7,297 nt of DNA, taken from Cloacibacterium caeni_C. Lineage in GTDB: Bacteria > Bacteroidota > Bacteroidia > Flavobacteriales > Weeksellaceae. The translations under genes were made by a program, and so were the position numbers. This document shows positions 1 to 5,628 of this stretch, piece by piece. The stretch covers positions 1 to 7,297 of the forward strand of contig DITA01000093.1 in assembly GCA_002422665.1 (NCBI GenBank). The letters are read 5' to 3'. The notes under the pieces were generated by a model, which was not told the DNA's origin, made no database searches, and saw only the letters and a program-made list of their open reading frames with translations. The stretch's first letter is position 1, and each line of letters opens with the position of its first letter.

Positions 1-1763
1 TTCCAGATGGTAATATTACCATCGGTTTCTTAAAACAGGATTTAGATTTCGTAAAAGGAAGAACCGTTTGGAATGAGACGCTTCAAGCTTTCGAGCAAAT
101 TAATGCTTGGAAAAAAGAATTGGACGAAGTAAATCACCAATTAGCAACCAGAACTGATTATGAATCAGATGCTTATCATGATTTAATCCATAGAATGACA
201 GATCTTAATGATTATCTTCATCATCACGATGCGTATAATCTGGAAGGAGATATAGAAAAAGTTTTATTAGGTCTTGGCTTCAAAGCTGCAGATTTTCATA
301 GACTTACCGATGAATTTTCTGGAGGTTGGAGAATGAGAATAGAACTCGCTAAATTATTACTTCAGAATAATGACCTTTTGCTTCTGGATGAACCTACCAA
401 TCACTTAGATATGGAATCTATCATCTGGCTAGAAAATTTTTTGAAAGATTATAACGGAGCTATTGTTTTGGTAAGTCACGATAAGCAGTTTATGACTGCG
501 GTTTGTAACAGAACTTTTGATATTAATAATAAGAAAGTTGACGATTATAAAGCTAATTATACCAAATATCTAGAACTTAGAAAAGACAGAAAAGAAAAAC
601 TGATTCAAGCGAAGAAAAACCAAGATACAGAAATTAAGCAAATGGAAGATAATATCAATCGCTTCCGTGCTTCTGCTTCTAAGGCTTCTTTCGCGCAATC
701 TCTCATTAAAAAATTAGAAAAAATAGAGAGAATTGAAGTGGAGAATGAAGACGTTTCTAAGTTTAATATTCGTTTTGTGCAAAGTGTAGTGCCAGGAAAA
801 GTGATTTTCGAAGCGCAAAACTTAGGCAAAAAATACGGAAATCATCAGGTTTTTGATCATGTAGATTTCTTTGTTCAGCGTGGTGATAGAATTGCACTTT
901 TAGGACAAAACGGACAAGGAAAAACCACTTTAGCTAAAATTTTAGCAGGAGAAATTAAAGATTATTCTGGAGAATGGAATCTTGGACATAATGTAAACAT
1001 AGGATATTTTGCACAGAATCAAGAAGAAGTTCTAAGTCCCGAAAAAACGGTTTTACAGGAAGCAGAAGATGCCGCGACTGAAGAAACCAGAACCAAAGTT
1101 CGTGATTTACTGGGAAGTTTCCTTTTTTCTGGTGAAGATGTAACCAAAAAAACGAAAGTACTTTCTGGAGGCGAAAGAAACAGATTGGCGCTTTGTAAAT
1201 TATTGCTTCGTCCTTTCAATACTTTGATTATGGACGAACCTACGAACCACTTAGATATTCAATCGAAGGAAATTATCAAGTTGGCTTTACAGAAATTTGA
1301 AGGAACGATTATTGTAATTTCTCACGACCGAGAATTTTTACAAGGATTGTGTGATAAGATTTTCGAGTTCAGAGATGGCAGTATGAAAGAGTTTTTAGGA
1401 AATATTAATGAATATCTAGAATATCGTCAAAAAGAATCTTTAAGAGAAATCTCTGCAGAAAAATCTAAATTAAGTCAGGAAGCAGAAATAAAAGCAGAAG
1501 AAAAGAAAGAAGTTGCTACTAACGAAGCGAAATCTCAGCAAAATGCTAATACTTTCGTAAGCAAAGAACAAAAGAATCTTCAAAATAAACTCAAAAAAAT
1601 TGAAGAAAAAATTGCAGACTACGAAAAAGAAATCGCTCAACTAGAAAGCATCTTTGCGAAGTCTAATCCTTCTGATGCAGAACTGAAAAAATATCAGGAT
1701 TTGCAAGACGAATTAGCTTCTACCATGCAAGAATGGGAAGATATTGCCGAGAAATTGGGCTAA
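1..1763 (+). CDS. ABC-F family ATPase (twin ABC cassette, ribosome-associated type), 5'-partial
   Basis: The reading frame is open from position 3 to the TAA at 1761-1763, giving 586 codons; the true start lies upstream of the window, and the in-frame TTG at 120 is not the start because family-like sequence continues before it. Seen in order: Q-loop of cassette 1 (LKQD, nt 30-41), signature FSGGW (315-329), Walker B DLLLLDEPTNHLD (372-410), switch His (477-479); a charged helical linker (about 530-790); cassette 2 with Walker A GQNGQGKT (903-926), Q-loop YFAQNQ, signature LSGGER (1161-1178), Walker B ending DEPTNHLD (to 1256) and switch His (1323-1325); then a Lys/Glu-rich C-terminal coiled coil (about 1440-1760). 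There are no membrane segments. ABC-F proteins bind the ribosomal E site and act on stalled or drug-bound ribosomes through the linker. There is no EttA-type arm insertion in cassette 1, and with the C-terminal coiled coil this suggests a YdiF/YheS/Uup-like member. Drug resistance cannot be read from the sequence. Confidence 0.95.
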   Translation, partial: PDGNITIGFLKQDLDFVKGRTVWNETLQAFEQINAWKKELDEVNHQLATRTDYESDAYHDLIHRMTDLNDYLHHHDAYNLEGDIEKVLLGLGFKAADFHRLTDEFSGGWRMRIELAKLLLQNNDLLLLDEPTNHLDMESIIWLENFLKDYNGAIVLVSHDKQFMTAVCNRTFDINNKKVDDYKANYTKYLELRKDRKEKLIQAKKNQDTEIKQMEDNINRFRASASKASFAQSLIKKLEKIERIEVENEDVSKFNIRFVQSVVPGKVIFEAQNLGKKYGNHQVFDHVDFFVQRGDRIALLGQNGQGKTTLAKILAGEIKDYSGEWNLGHNVNIGYFAQNQEEVLSPEKTVLQEAEDAATEETRTKVRDLLGSFLFSGEDVTKKTKVLSGGERNRLALCKLLLRPFNTLIMDEPTNHLDIQSKEIIKLALQKFEGTIIVISHDREFLQGLCDKIFEFRDGSMKEFLGNINEYLEYRQKESLREISAEKSKLSQEAEIKAEEKKEVATNEAKSQQNANTFVSKEQKNLQNKLKKIEEKIADYEKEIAQLESIFAKSNPSDAELKKYQDLQDELASTMQEWEDIAEKLG

Positions 1764-2305
1764 GATTTTTTACTGTGATTGATAAAAGGAGTGTTGAAAA
1801 TTAACTGATTGGGAACATAGACGGTTTCGCCGTTTTCTGTTCTCAGTTTGGTAGTGAGCATACTGATGTCTTCTACCGTTCCTTTGATATTACTGATGGT
1901 TACTAAATCTCCAATTTGAAAAGTTTTCTCAAAATTTACAGCTGCTCCTGCGAAAATTCCAGAAACTACATCTTTTAATGCAACTCCAGCAATTACACCA
2001 GCAATTCCTAAACTACCGATAAATTTCACCATGAAACTGCCTAGATGCATAATTTCTAAGGCAATGTAAATTCCTAAAGCATAGAGAATGTATTTGGCAA
2101 ATTTGGCCAAAAGAAGAGGCGTGTTTTTGTTAGCGTTTTCAGGAAAAATGCGGTACAGAATTTTCGTGATAATTCTGATGAGGTATTTGCTTAAAAAAGA
2201 AAATGCAATAACGAATACGATTAACAAAACGATATTCGGAACTAAGCTTACGATAATATTCCACCAAGTGGAAAGTTTCTCTTGGATAACCTCTATATTT
2301 TTCAT
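1760..2305 (-). CDS. Small MscS-family mechanosensitive channel
   Basis: The 181-residue protein has membrane helices at about 20-39 and 68-87, then a Gly/Ala-rich pore helix (about 93-125, with GIAGVIAGVALKDVVSG and FAGAAVNFEK) like TM3 of MscS. The beta domain follows (about 126-178): IGDLVTISNIKGTVEDI, TTKLRTENGETVYVPN and a terminal FINHS. The usual MscS cytosolic alpha/beta cage and C-terminal barrel (E. coli MscS is 286 residues) are absent, so the protein stops at the end of the beta domain. The family forms inner-membrane heptamers that open under membrane tension on osmotic downshock. No frameshift is seen, so the short form looks genuine, and short MscS-like proteins are known. The start is the ATG at 2303-2305, the only Met before TM1; no Shine-Dalgarno is seen. 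The TAG stop (1760-1762) overlaps the end of the convergent ABC-F gene. Confidence 0.92.
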   Translation of the reverse strand: MKNIEVIQEKLSTWWNIIVSLVPNIVLLIVFVIAFSFLSKYLIRIITKILYRIFPENANKNTPLLLAKFAKYILYALGIYIALEIMHLGSFMVKFIGSLGIAGVIAGVALKDVVSGIFAGAAVNFEKTFQIGDLVTISNIKGTVEDISMLTTKLRTENGETVYVPNQLIFNTPFINHSKKS

Positions 2306-2309
2306 AGTT

Positions 2310-2317
2310 CAAAAATA
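2310..2317 (-). promoter_or_regulatory. Possible -7 box for mscS (TATTTTTG)
   Basis: The minus strand reads TATTTTTG, a full match to the Bacteroidota -7 consensus TAnnTTTG, four bases before the mscS ATG. Transcription from it would start at or within a few bases of the ATG, giving a nearly leaderless mRNA. The nearest TTTTG (2332-2336) is only 14 bp upstream, shorter than the usual 17-23 bp, and the octamer lies in the T-tract of a terminator, so the match may be chance. Confidence 0.25.
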
Positions 2318-2357
2318 AAAAAACGGCGAGACAAAATATAAAATATTTTATCCCGCC
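2317..2357 (-). terminator. Rho-independent terminator just upstream of mscS
   Basis: Read on the minus strand, the arm at 2357-2343 (GGCGGGATAAAATAT) pairs with 2339-2325 (ATATTTTGTCTCGCC) over 15 bp, with two G-U wobbles and a 3-nt loop, followed by G and seven T (2323-2317). On the plus strand the same positions give two mismatches and no T-run, so the direction is minus. It would end transcripts coming from the PepSY/receptor side, 212 bp after the PepSY stop. It ends only about a dozen bases before the mscS ATG, so it could also act as an attenuator for that gene. Confidence 0.8.
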
Positions 2358-2568
2358 TAAAAACACAAATGAAAAAATGTTAATTTATTTAGATTATATC
2401 TAATTATTTAATAATTACCTAACGAACGTTAAGTTGATTTTTCAATAACTTTTTAATATGTAACATGTATTTAATCAATGAATTATGATTAAAAATCATT
2501 TATTTTTTAAAGTTACAAATTATTATTTAATACGCAATAAATTTTGTAAAAAAATATTTTTTCTATAA
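2358..2568. other. AT-rich intergenic stretch, no gene seen
   Basis: This is the rest of the 263-bp gap between mscS and the PepSY gene. No convincing reading frame, tRNA or match to TAnnTTTG on the minus strand is seen. It holds several small dyads: TAATTAT-TTA-ATAATTA (2401-2417), TAACG-AA-CGTTA (2420-2431), ATGATT-AAA-AATCAT (2485-2499) and the A6-TA-T6 palindrome (2549-2562). Most are of a kind expected in such AT-rich DNA. The stretch is probably the 3' untranslated region of the PepSY transcript. Confidence 0.5.
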
Positions 2569-3075
2569 TTAAGCTAATGTCAAAAATAATGCCAAAACTA
2601 AACCTATTACAGTGGCAATCATTCCTTTTCTGAAAATTTGAGATTTTGGATTAAACATCCAAAATGATGAAATCACAAAAAAGAATAATGAAATTCCAAA
2701 AATCGTATTCAATAAATAAAATTTATGTTTAGAATCTGATTTATGTAATTCTGTCATTTTCTTTAAAACGTAAGGAAGCTCTTTTTTAGTAAATTTTGCT
2801 TCTCCTGTTTTCGCATTATAGGTTCCTTCTTTGAAGATGATAAGATTTCCTTTTTGTTCTTTCACTTCGAAACCTTTGATTTTAAGTTCTTTTCCCAATT
2901 TATCTGTTGGAATATTCGCTTCTAATTTTTTTTCTATTTTCTTTTCTTTTTTAAGGAAATCTGTGTCTCTGTAGATTAATAATACGCCGCTAATCGCGTA
3001 AACTGCCATAATTCCTGCCATAAAATAACCAATGTAGCGGTGTAAAAGTCTCATTGTAGTTCTTGTGCTCTTCAT
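2569..3075 (-). CDS. Small PepSY-TM membrane protein, probable partner of the siderophore receptor
   Basis: The 168-residue protein begins with a typical PepSY-TM helix (about 14-35; LLHRYIGYFMAGIMAVYAI, then SGVLLIYRD). A Lys-rich, probably periplasmic, loop follows (about 36-118) with a PepSY-like strand pair around FEVKEQKGNLIIF and YNAKTGEA and the motif TELHKSD. Two more helices are at about 119-141 and 148-167. His12 in the first helix and His111 in the LH motif match the positions of conserved histidines in this family. Larger relatives such as FoxB and PiuB act in siderophore iron uptake, and FoxB is a heme-bearing reductase. Here only one short PepSY unit is present, so reductase activity is an inference. 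It lies 88 bp downstream of the receptor on the same strand and is probably co-transcribed. The start is the ATG at 3073-3075; Met8 is an alternative. Confidence 0.85.
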   Translation of the reverse strand: MKSTRTTMRLLHRYIGYFMAGIMAVYAISGVLLIYRDTDFLKKEKKIEKKLEANIPTDKLGKELKIKGFEVKEQKGNLIIFKEGTYNAKTGEAKFTKKELPYVLKKMTELHKSDSKHKFYLLNTIFGISLFFFVISSFWMFNPKSQIFRKGMIATVIGLVLALFLTLA

Positions 3076-3113
3076 GTTCTAAAAGTATAGTTTATTAAGT
3101 TAGTTTAAAAGGT

Positions 3114-3141
3114 AAAAGTGGAAAACGAGTTCTCCACTTTT
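3114..3141 (-). terminator. Hairpin between receptor and PepSY genes, possible partial terminator
   Basis: AAAAGTGGA (3114-3122) and TCCACTTTT (3133-3141) form a perfect 9-bp stem with a 10-nt loop. On the minus strand the stem ends in CCACTTTT and is followed by ACCTTTT, so the T-rich end is imperfect. The hairpin starts 22 bp after the receptor stop. It may end part of the receptor transcripts or protect their 3' end, letting less RNA reach the PepSY gene. On the plus strand it is followed only by a single T and then GATTG, and no plus-strand gene needs it. Confidence 0.5.
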
Positions 3142-3163
3142 TGATTGAATTTGATATGATAGG

Positions 3164-5416
3164 TTAAAACTTATAATTAAATGTTAAGTAAAAGTTTCTA
3201 GGAGTAATAGGATTTACAGAGTAATTTTCGTGTACATTGTAATCTACCACATCGAAAATGTTTCCTAATCTTCCTTGAATATTGAATTTCTTAAATTGAT
3301 ATCCAATAGTGAAATCTACAGTAGTATAATCTCCAATTTCGTACATTCTGTTGGTTTTTGGGTTTCCATTTTTGTCTTTTAGATTATTCCAACCAGCCAA
3401 TCTTTCTCCTGTGTAGAATGAGGTGAATCCTAATTTTAATCCTTTTACATATTTTGGTAAGGTGTAGAAGATTGAAGCGTTCGCAGTATTTGCAGGTGTT
3501 CTTACTAATCTTTCTCCTTCTACGAAACTTCCGTCAGAGTCTGGTGTATCTGTGTAAACCATATTGTTATATGCATAACCAGCATTGATTGAAAGATTCG
3601 GGGTAGGATTTCCTGTAACGTCTAGTTCTATACCACGGCTTCTGGTAGCTCCCGTCATTTCTTTTATGTTCGTATCACCATTTATGTTTCCATTTTTATC
3701 AAAAGCAGCTGTTTGTGCTAAGTTGCTATTTTCAATTTGATAAGCAGTAATGTTAAACGCTAAAGTGTTTTTCCATAAATTTTTCTTTAAACCAATTTCA
3801 TATTGGTCAATCAAAGAAGAAGGTAATGGTAAATTGTTAATATCTCTACCAGTATTAGGATTGAAAGAGTTGCTATAACTTGCAAATGTGCTGAAGCTGT
3901 CATCAATCTGATAAACTAATCCTACTCTTGGCGAAAATGCGCTTTCTTTAGGATTACCTGAACTTGCTTTATATGTTTTAGTATTGTTTAAATAATTTTC
4001 TACAATGGTGTTTTTGTTTTCTAAGTAAGACCATCTTAGACCAGCAAGAACTTTAAATTTATCTGTAATAGCAATTAAATCTTGAGCATAAATACCCACT
4101 CTTCTTGTAGGAATTCTGTTAAGGTCTTTTTGTCTTGAATTAAGCATTTCTCCAGATTTCCAAGTGGTTTCATCTGATAAAGAAATGTTTCCATTGCTGG
4201 TATTTCCGTTAGTTCCATAAACAAAGTTATTTCCTGCATCTGCGAAAGTACCATCTTGTTTTTGCAATTGATAAGCATAAGTGTCTGCTTGTAAATAATC
4301 AGCGTCTGCACCAACTAAAAGTTTATGGTTTAATTTTCCAGTTTTGAATTGACCATTTAAATTAAACTGAAGGCTTCCGTATTTTTGTTCCTGAAGTTGT
4401 TTGTTTAAAGTTCTCTTCCAAACGTAATCTCCATTGGTTTGCAGATTCCACTGAATTCTTTCAGTTCCGTAAAAATCTCTGGTGTAATCTTGGAAAAATG
4501 CAACCGTATTAAAATTCCAATTAGAATTAATTTCGTGGTTTAATGTTATTGTAGAAGTAAGCATTTCATTGGTTTGATATTGCCAAGTTGCACCAAGGAA
4601 TTTATTGATTCCCAAAAGGGTATTGAGTTTAGATTCGCTAGTAGTAGTATTTAATACTAACCCGCCTAAACCAAAATCTGGAGTGAAGTGATGTTTAAGA
4701 TAATCTGCTTCTATGATGATTTGTGTTTTATCTGAAATGTTATAAAGGAAACTTGGATTGAAATAGTGCTTTTCTGATTGTACAATATCTCTGAAACTTT
4801 CTTTATTTTCATAGCTTCCGTTTACTCTAAAAGCTGAATTTTTGGTTAATCCGCCATAAATATCGATGGTAGGTTTTATACTGTTCCAGCTTCCATAATT
4901 TAAAGCGATATTTCCACCGAAGTTAAAAAGTGGTTTTTTAGTCACCATGTTTACAATTCCGCCAGGAGCTACGTTTCCATAAAGAATTGCAGCACTCCCT
5001 TTTAGAACTTCTACACGTTCTAGACCAGAAACTTCTGGGAAAATACCAGAGTTTACTCTACTTCCGTTTTTGTAGATATTTTCGTTTCCAAAAGTGTAAC
5101 CTCTCGCTCCAAAACTGTCTTGAGAAGCACCTCTCGCAGATGTAATATACACACCGTTTACATTTTTTACTACATCAGAAAGTTGTTGTGCTTGTTGCTG
5201 TTCTATAACTTCATGAGTTACGATGGCAATCGCTTGTGGAGTTTCCATTACATCTAGTTGAGATTTTATAGTAGAAACTCTAGCATTATTAGGATTTCCT
5301 GTCTTGTGAAGCTTTACATCTTCTATGGTTCTGGTATATAAACTATCTTTTTTTTGTTGAGCATTTGCAGTAATTGATGCTGCAACTAATAAAAGGGGAA
5401 GTATTTGATTTCTCAT
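3164..5416 (-). CDS. TonB-dependent ferric-siderophore receptor (outer membrane)
   Basis: The 750-residue protein has a signal peptide (1-19, cleavage after ANA), then a short periplasmic lead with a TonB-box-like IEDVKLH (31-37). The plug domain (about 50-160) contains ETPQAIAIVT, QLSDVVKNVNGVY, FGARGYTFGNE and LERVEVLKGSAAILYG followed by PGGIVNMVTKKP, the diagnostic segment of siderophore receptors. The rest is a beta barrel ending in aromatic-terminated FYLTFNYKF. There is no STN signalling domain and no carboxypeptidase-like or SusC features, and no susD follows, so glycan uptake is unlikely and sigma/anti-sigma signalling through this protein is not expected. Length fits the FhuA/FoxA class. 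It would import a ferric siderophore, probably one made by other microbes since no biosynthesis genes are in view; the ligand (hydroxamate or other) cannot be told. The downstream PepSY gene supports an iron role. The usual DG of the plug appears here as NG (YKNGSRVN). Confidence 0.95.
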   Translation of the reverse strand: MRNQILPLLLVAASITANAQQKKDSLYTRTIEDVKLHKTGNPNNARVSTIKSQLDVMETPQAIAIVTHEVIEQQQAQQLSDVVKNVNGVYITSARGASQDSFGARGYTFGNENIYKNGSRVNSGIFPEVSGLERVEVLKGSAAILYGNVAPGGIVNMVTKKPLFNFGGNIALNYGSWNSIKPTIDIYGGLTKNSAFRVNGSYENKESFRDIVQSEKHYFNPSFLYNISDKTQIIIEADYLKHHFTPDFGLGGLVLNTTTSESKLNTLLGINKFLGATWQYQTNEMLTSTITLNHEINSNWNFNTVAFFQDYTRDFYGTERIQWNLQTNGDYVWKRTLNKQLQEQKYGSLQFNLNGQFKTGKLNHKLLVGADADYLQADTYAYQLQKQDGTFADAGNNFVYGTNGNTSNGNISLSDETTWKSGEMLNSRQKDLNRIPTRRVGIYAQDLIAITDKFKVLAGLRWSYLENKNTIVENYLNNTKTYKASSGNPKESAFSPRVGLVYQIDDSFSTFASYSNSFNPNTGRDINNLPLPSSLIDQYEIGLKKNLWKNTLAFNITAYQIENSNLAQTAAFDKNGNINGDTNIKEMTGATRSRGIELDVTGNPTPNLSINAGYAYNNMVYTDTPDSDGSFVEGERLVRTPANTANASIFYTLPKYVKGLKLGFTSFYTGERLAGWNNLKDKNGNPKTNRMYEIGDYTTVDFTIGYQFKKFNIQGRLGNIFDVVDYNVHENYSVNPITPRNFYLTFNYKF

Positions 5417-5450
5417 TTAACTTTATTTAGAATGATTAAAAATAACTCTG

Positions 5451-5482
5451 CAAAAATAAAAATGTAAGTATGAATGACAAAA
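5451..5482 (-). promoter_or_regulatory. Receptor promoter of Bacteroidota type
   Basis: The minus strand reads TTTTG (5482-5478), a 19-bp spacer, then TATTTTTG (5458-5451). Both boxes and the spacing fit the flavobacterial consensus TTG-N17-23-TAnnTTTG recognised by the primary sigma factor. Transcription would begin near 5446, giving a leader of about 30 nt before the ATG at 5414-5416. The leader is A-rich (CTAAATAAAGTTAA before the ATG) without a clear Shine-Dalgarno, as is usual in this phylum. Confidence 0.75.
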
Positions 5483-5483
5483 T

Positions 5484-5506
5484 TTATTTAGAATAATTTT
5501 AAATAA
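5484..5506. promoter_or_regulatory. AT-rich dyad upstream of the receptor -33 box
   Basis: TTATTTA (5484-5490) and TAAATAA (5500-5506) form a perfect 7-9-7 inverted repeat that abuts the -33 box of the receptor promoter. The position suits a regulator site. It does not match the classical Fur box (GATAATGATAATCATTATC), and in DNA this AT-rich the repeat may be chance. Confidence 0.25.
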
Positions 5507-5553
5507 GAATAAAAATATTTTAATAGGCTTTGATTTTCAGTTATTTATAAAAT

Positions 5554-5567
5554 ATGACTTTTGTCAT
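5554..5567. promoter_or_regulatory. Dyad ATGAC-TTTT-GTCAT in the divergent control region
   Basis: ATGAC (5554-5558) and GTCAT (5563-5567) are perfect inverted repeats around TTTT. With two G/C pairs this stands out from the AT-rich background. It lies roughly 45-55 bp upstream of the presumed lnt transcription start and about 110 bp upstream of the receptor start, so it could be an operator for either gene. The regulator is unknown. Confidence 0.35.
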
Positions 5568-5587
5568 GTTTCTCTTTTTTACCCCAT

Positions 5588-5626
5588 GTAAAAACCTTAA
5601 ATTTGCCCTTCACCAATAGGTTTTAC
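5588..5626. promoter_or_regulatory. Imperfect inverted repeat bracketing the lnt -7 box
   Basis: GTAAAAACC (5588-5596) and GGTTTTAC (5619-5626) are inverted repeats with one extra A in the left arm and a 22-bp spacer. The -7 box and the predicted transcription start lie between the arms. As the left arm is upstream of the start it would work as DNA, perhaps as a binding site, not as an mRNA hairpin. Confidence 0.25.
5598..5605 (+). promoter_or_regulatory. lnt -7 promoter box (TAAATTTG)
   Basis: TAAATTTG is a perfect match to TAnnTTTG on the lnt strand, 23 bp before the ATG. Transcription would start near 5610, leaving a leader of about 20 nt. No TTG is present at the expected -33 distance, only a T-run (5575-5580), so the promoter may be moderate or need help. 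Confidence 0.55.
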
Positions 5627-5628
5627 TT

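Noticed and set aside
605..1219. Two minus-strand open frames (605-829 and 1019-1219)
   Set aside because: They lie opposite the well-supported ABC-F coding sequence, show no recognisable domain and arise from its codon pattern.
2088..2366. Open frames overlapping the mscS start region on both strands (2088-2318 + and 2139-2366 -)
   Set aside because: They overlap the clearly MscS-like frame, have no family features, and the minus-strand one would start inside the terminator hairpin.
2485..2510. Plus-strand hairpin ATGATT-AAA-AATCAT followed by a T-rich run as a terminator
   Set aside because: The stem is short and almost all A-T, and no plus-strand gene precedes it.
4075..4314. Minus-strand frame of 79 codons inside the receptor gene
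   Set aside because: It is a shifted frame within the beta-barrel coding region and has no independent support.
3164..5416. SusC-type glycan importer reading of the TonB receptor
   Set aside because: The length, siderophore-type plug motifs, absence of a carboxypeptidase-like domain and lack of a susD gene all argue for a siderophore receptor.
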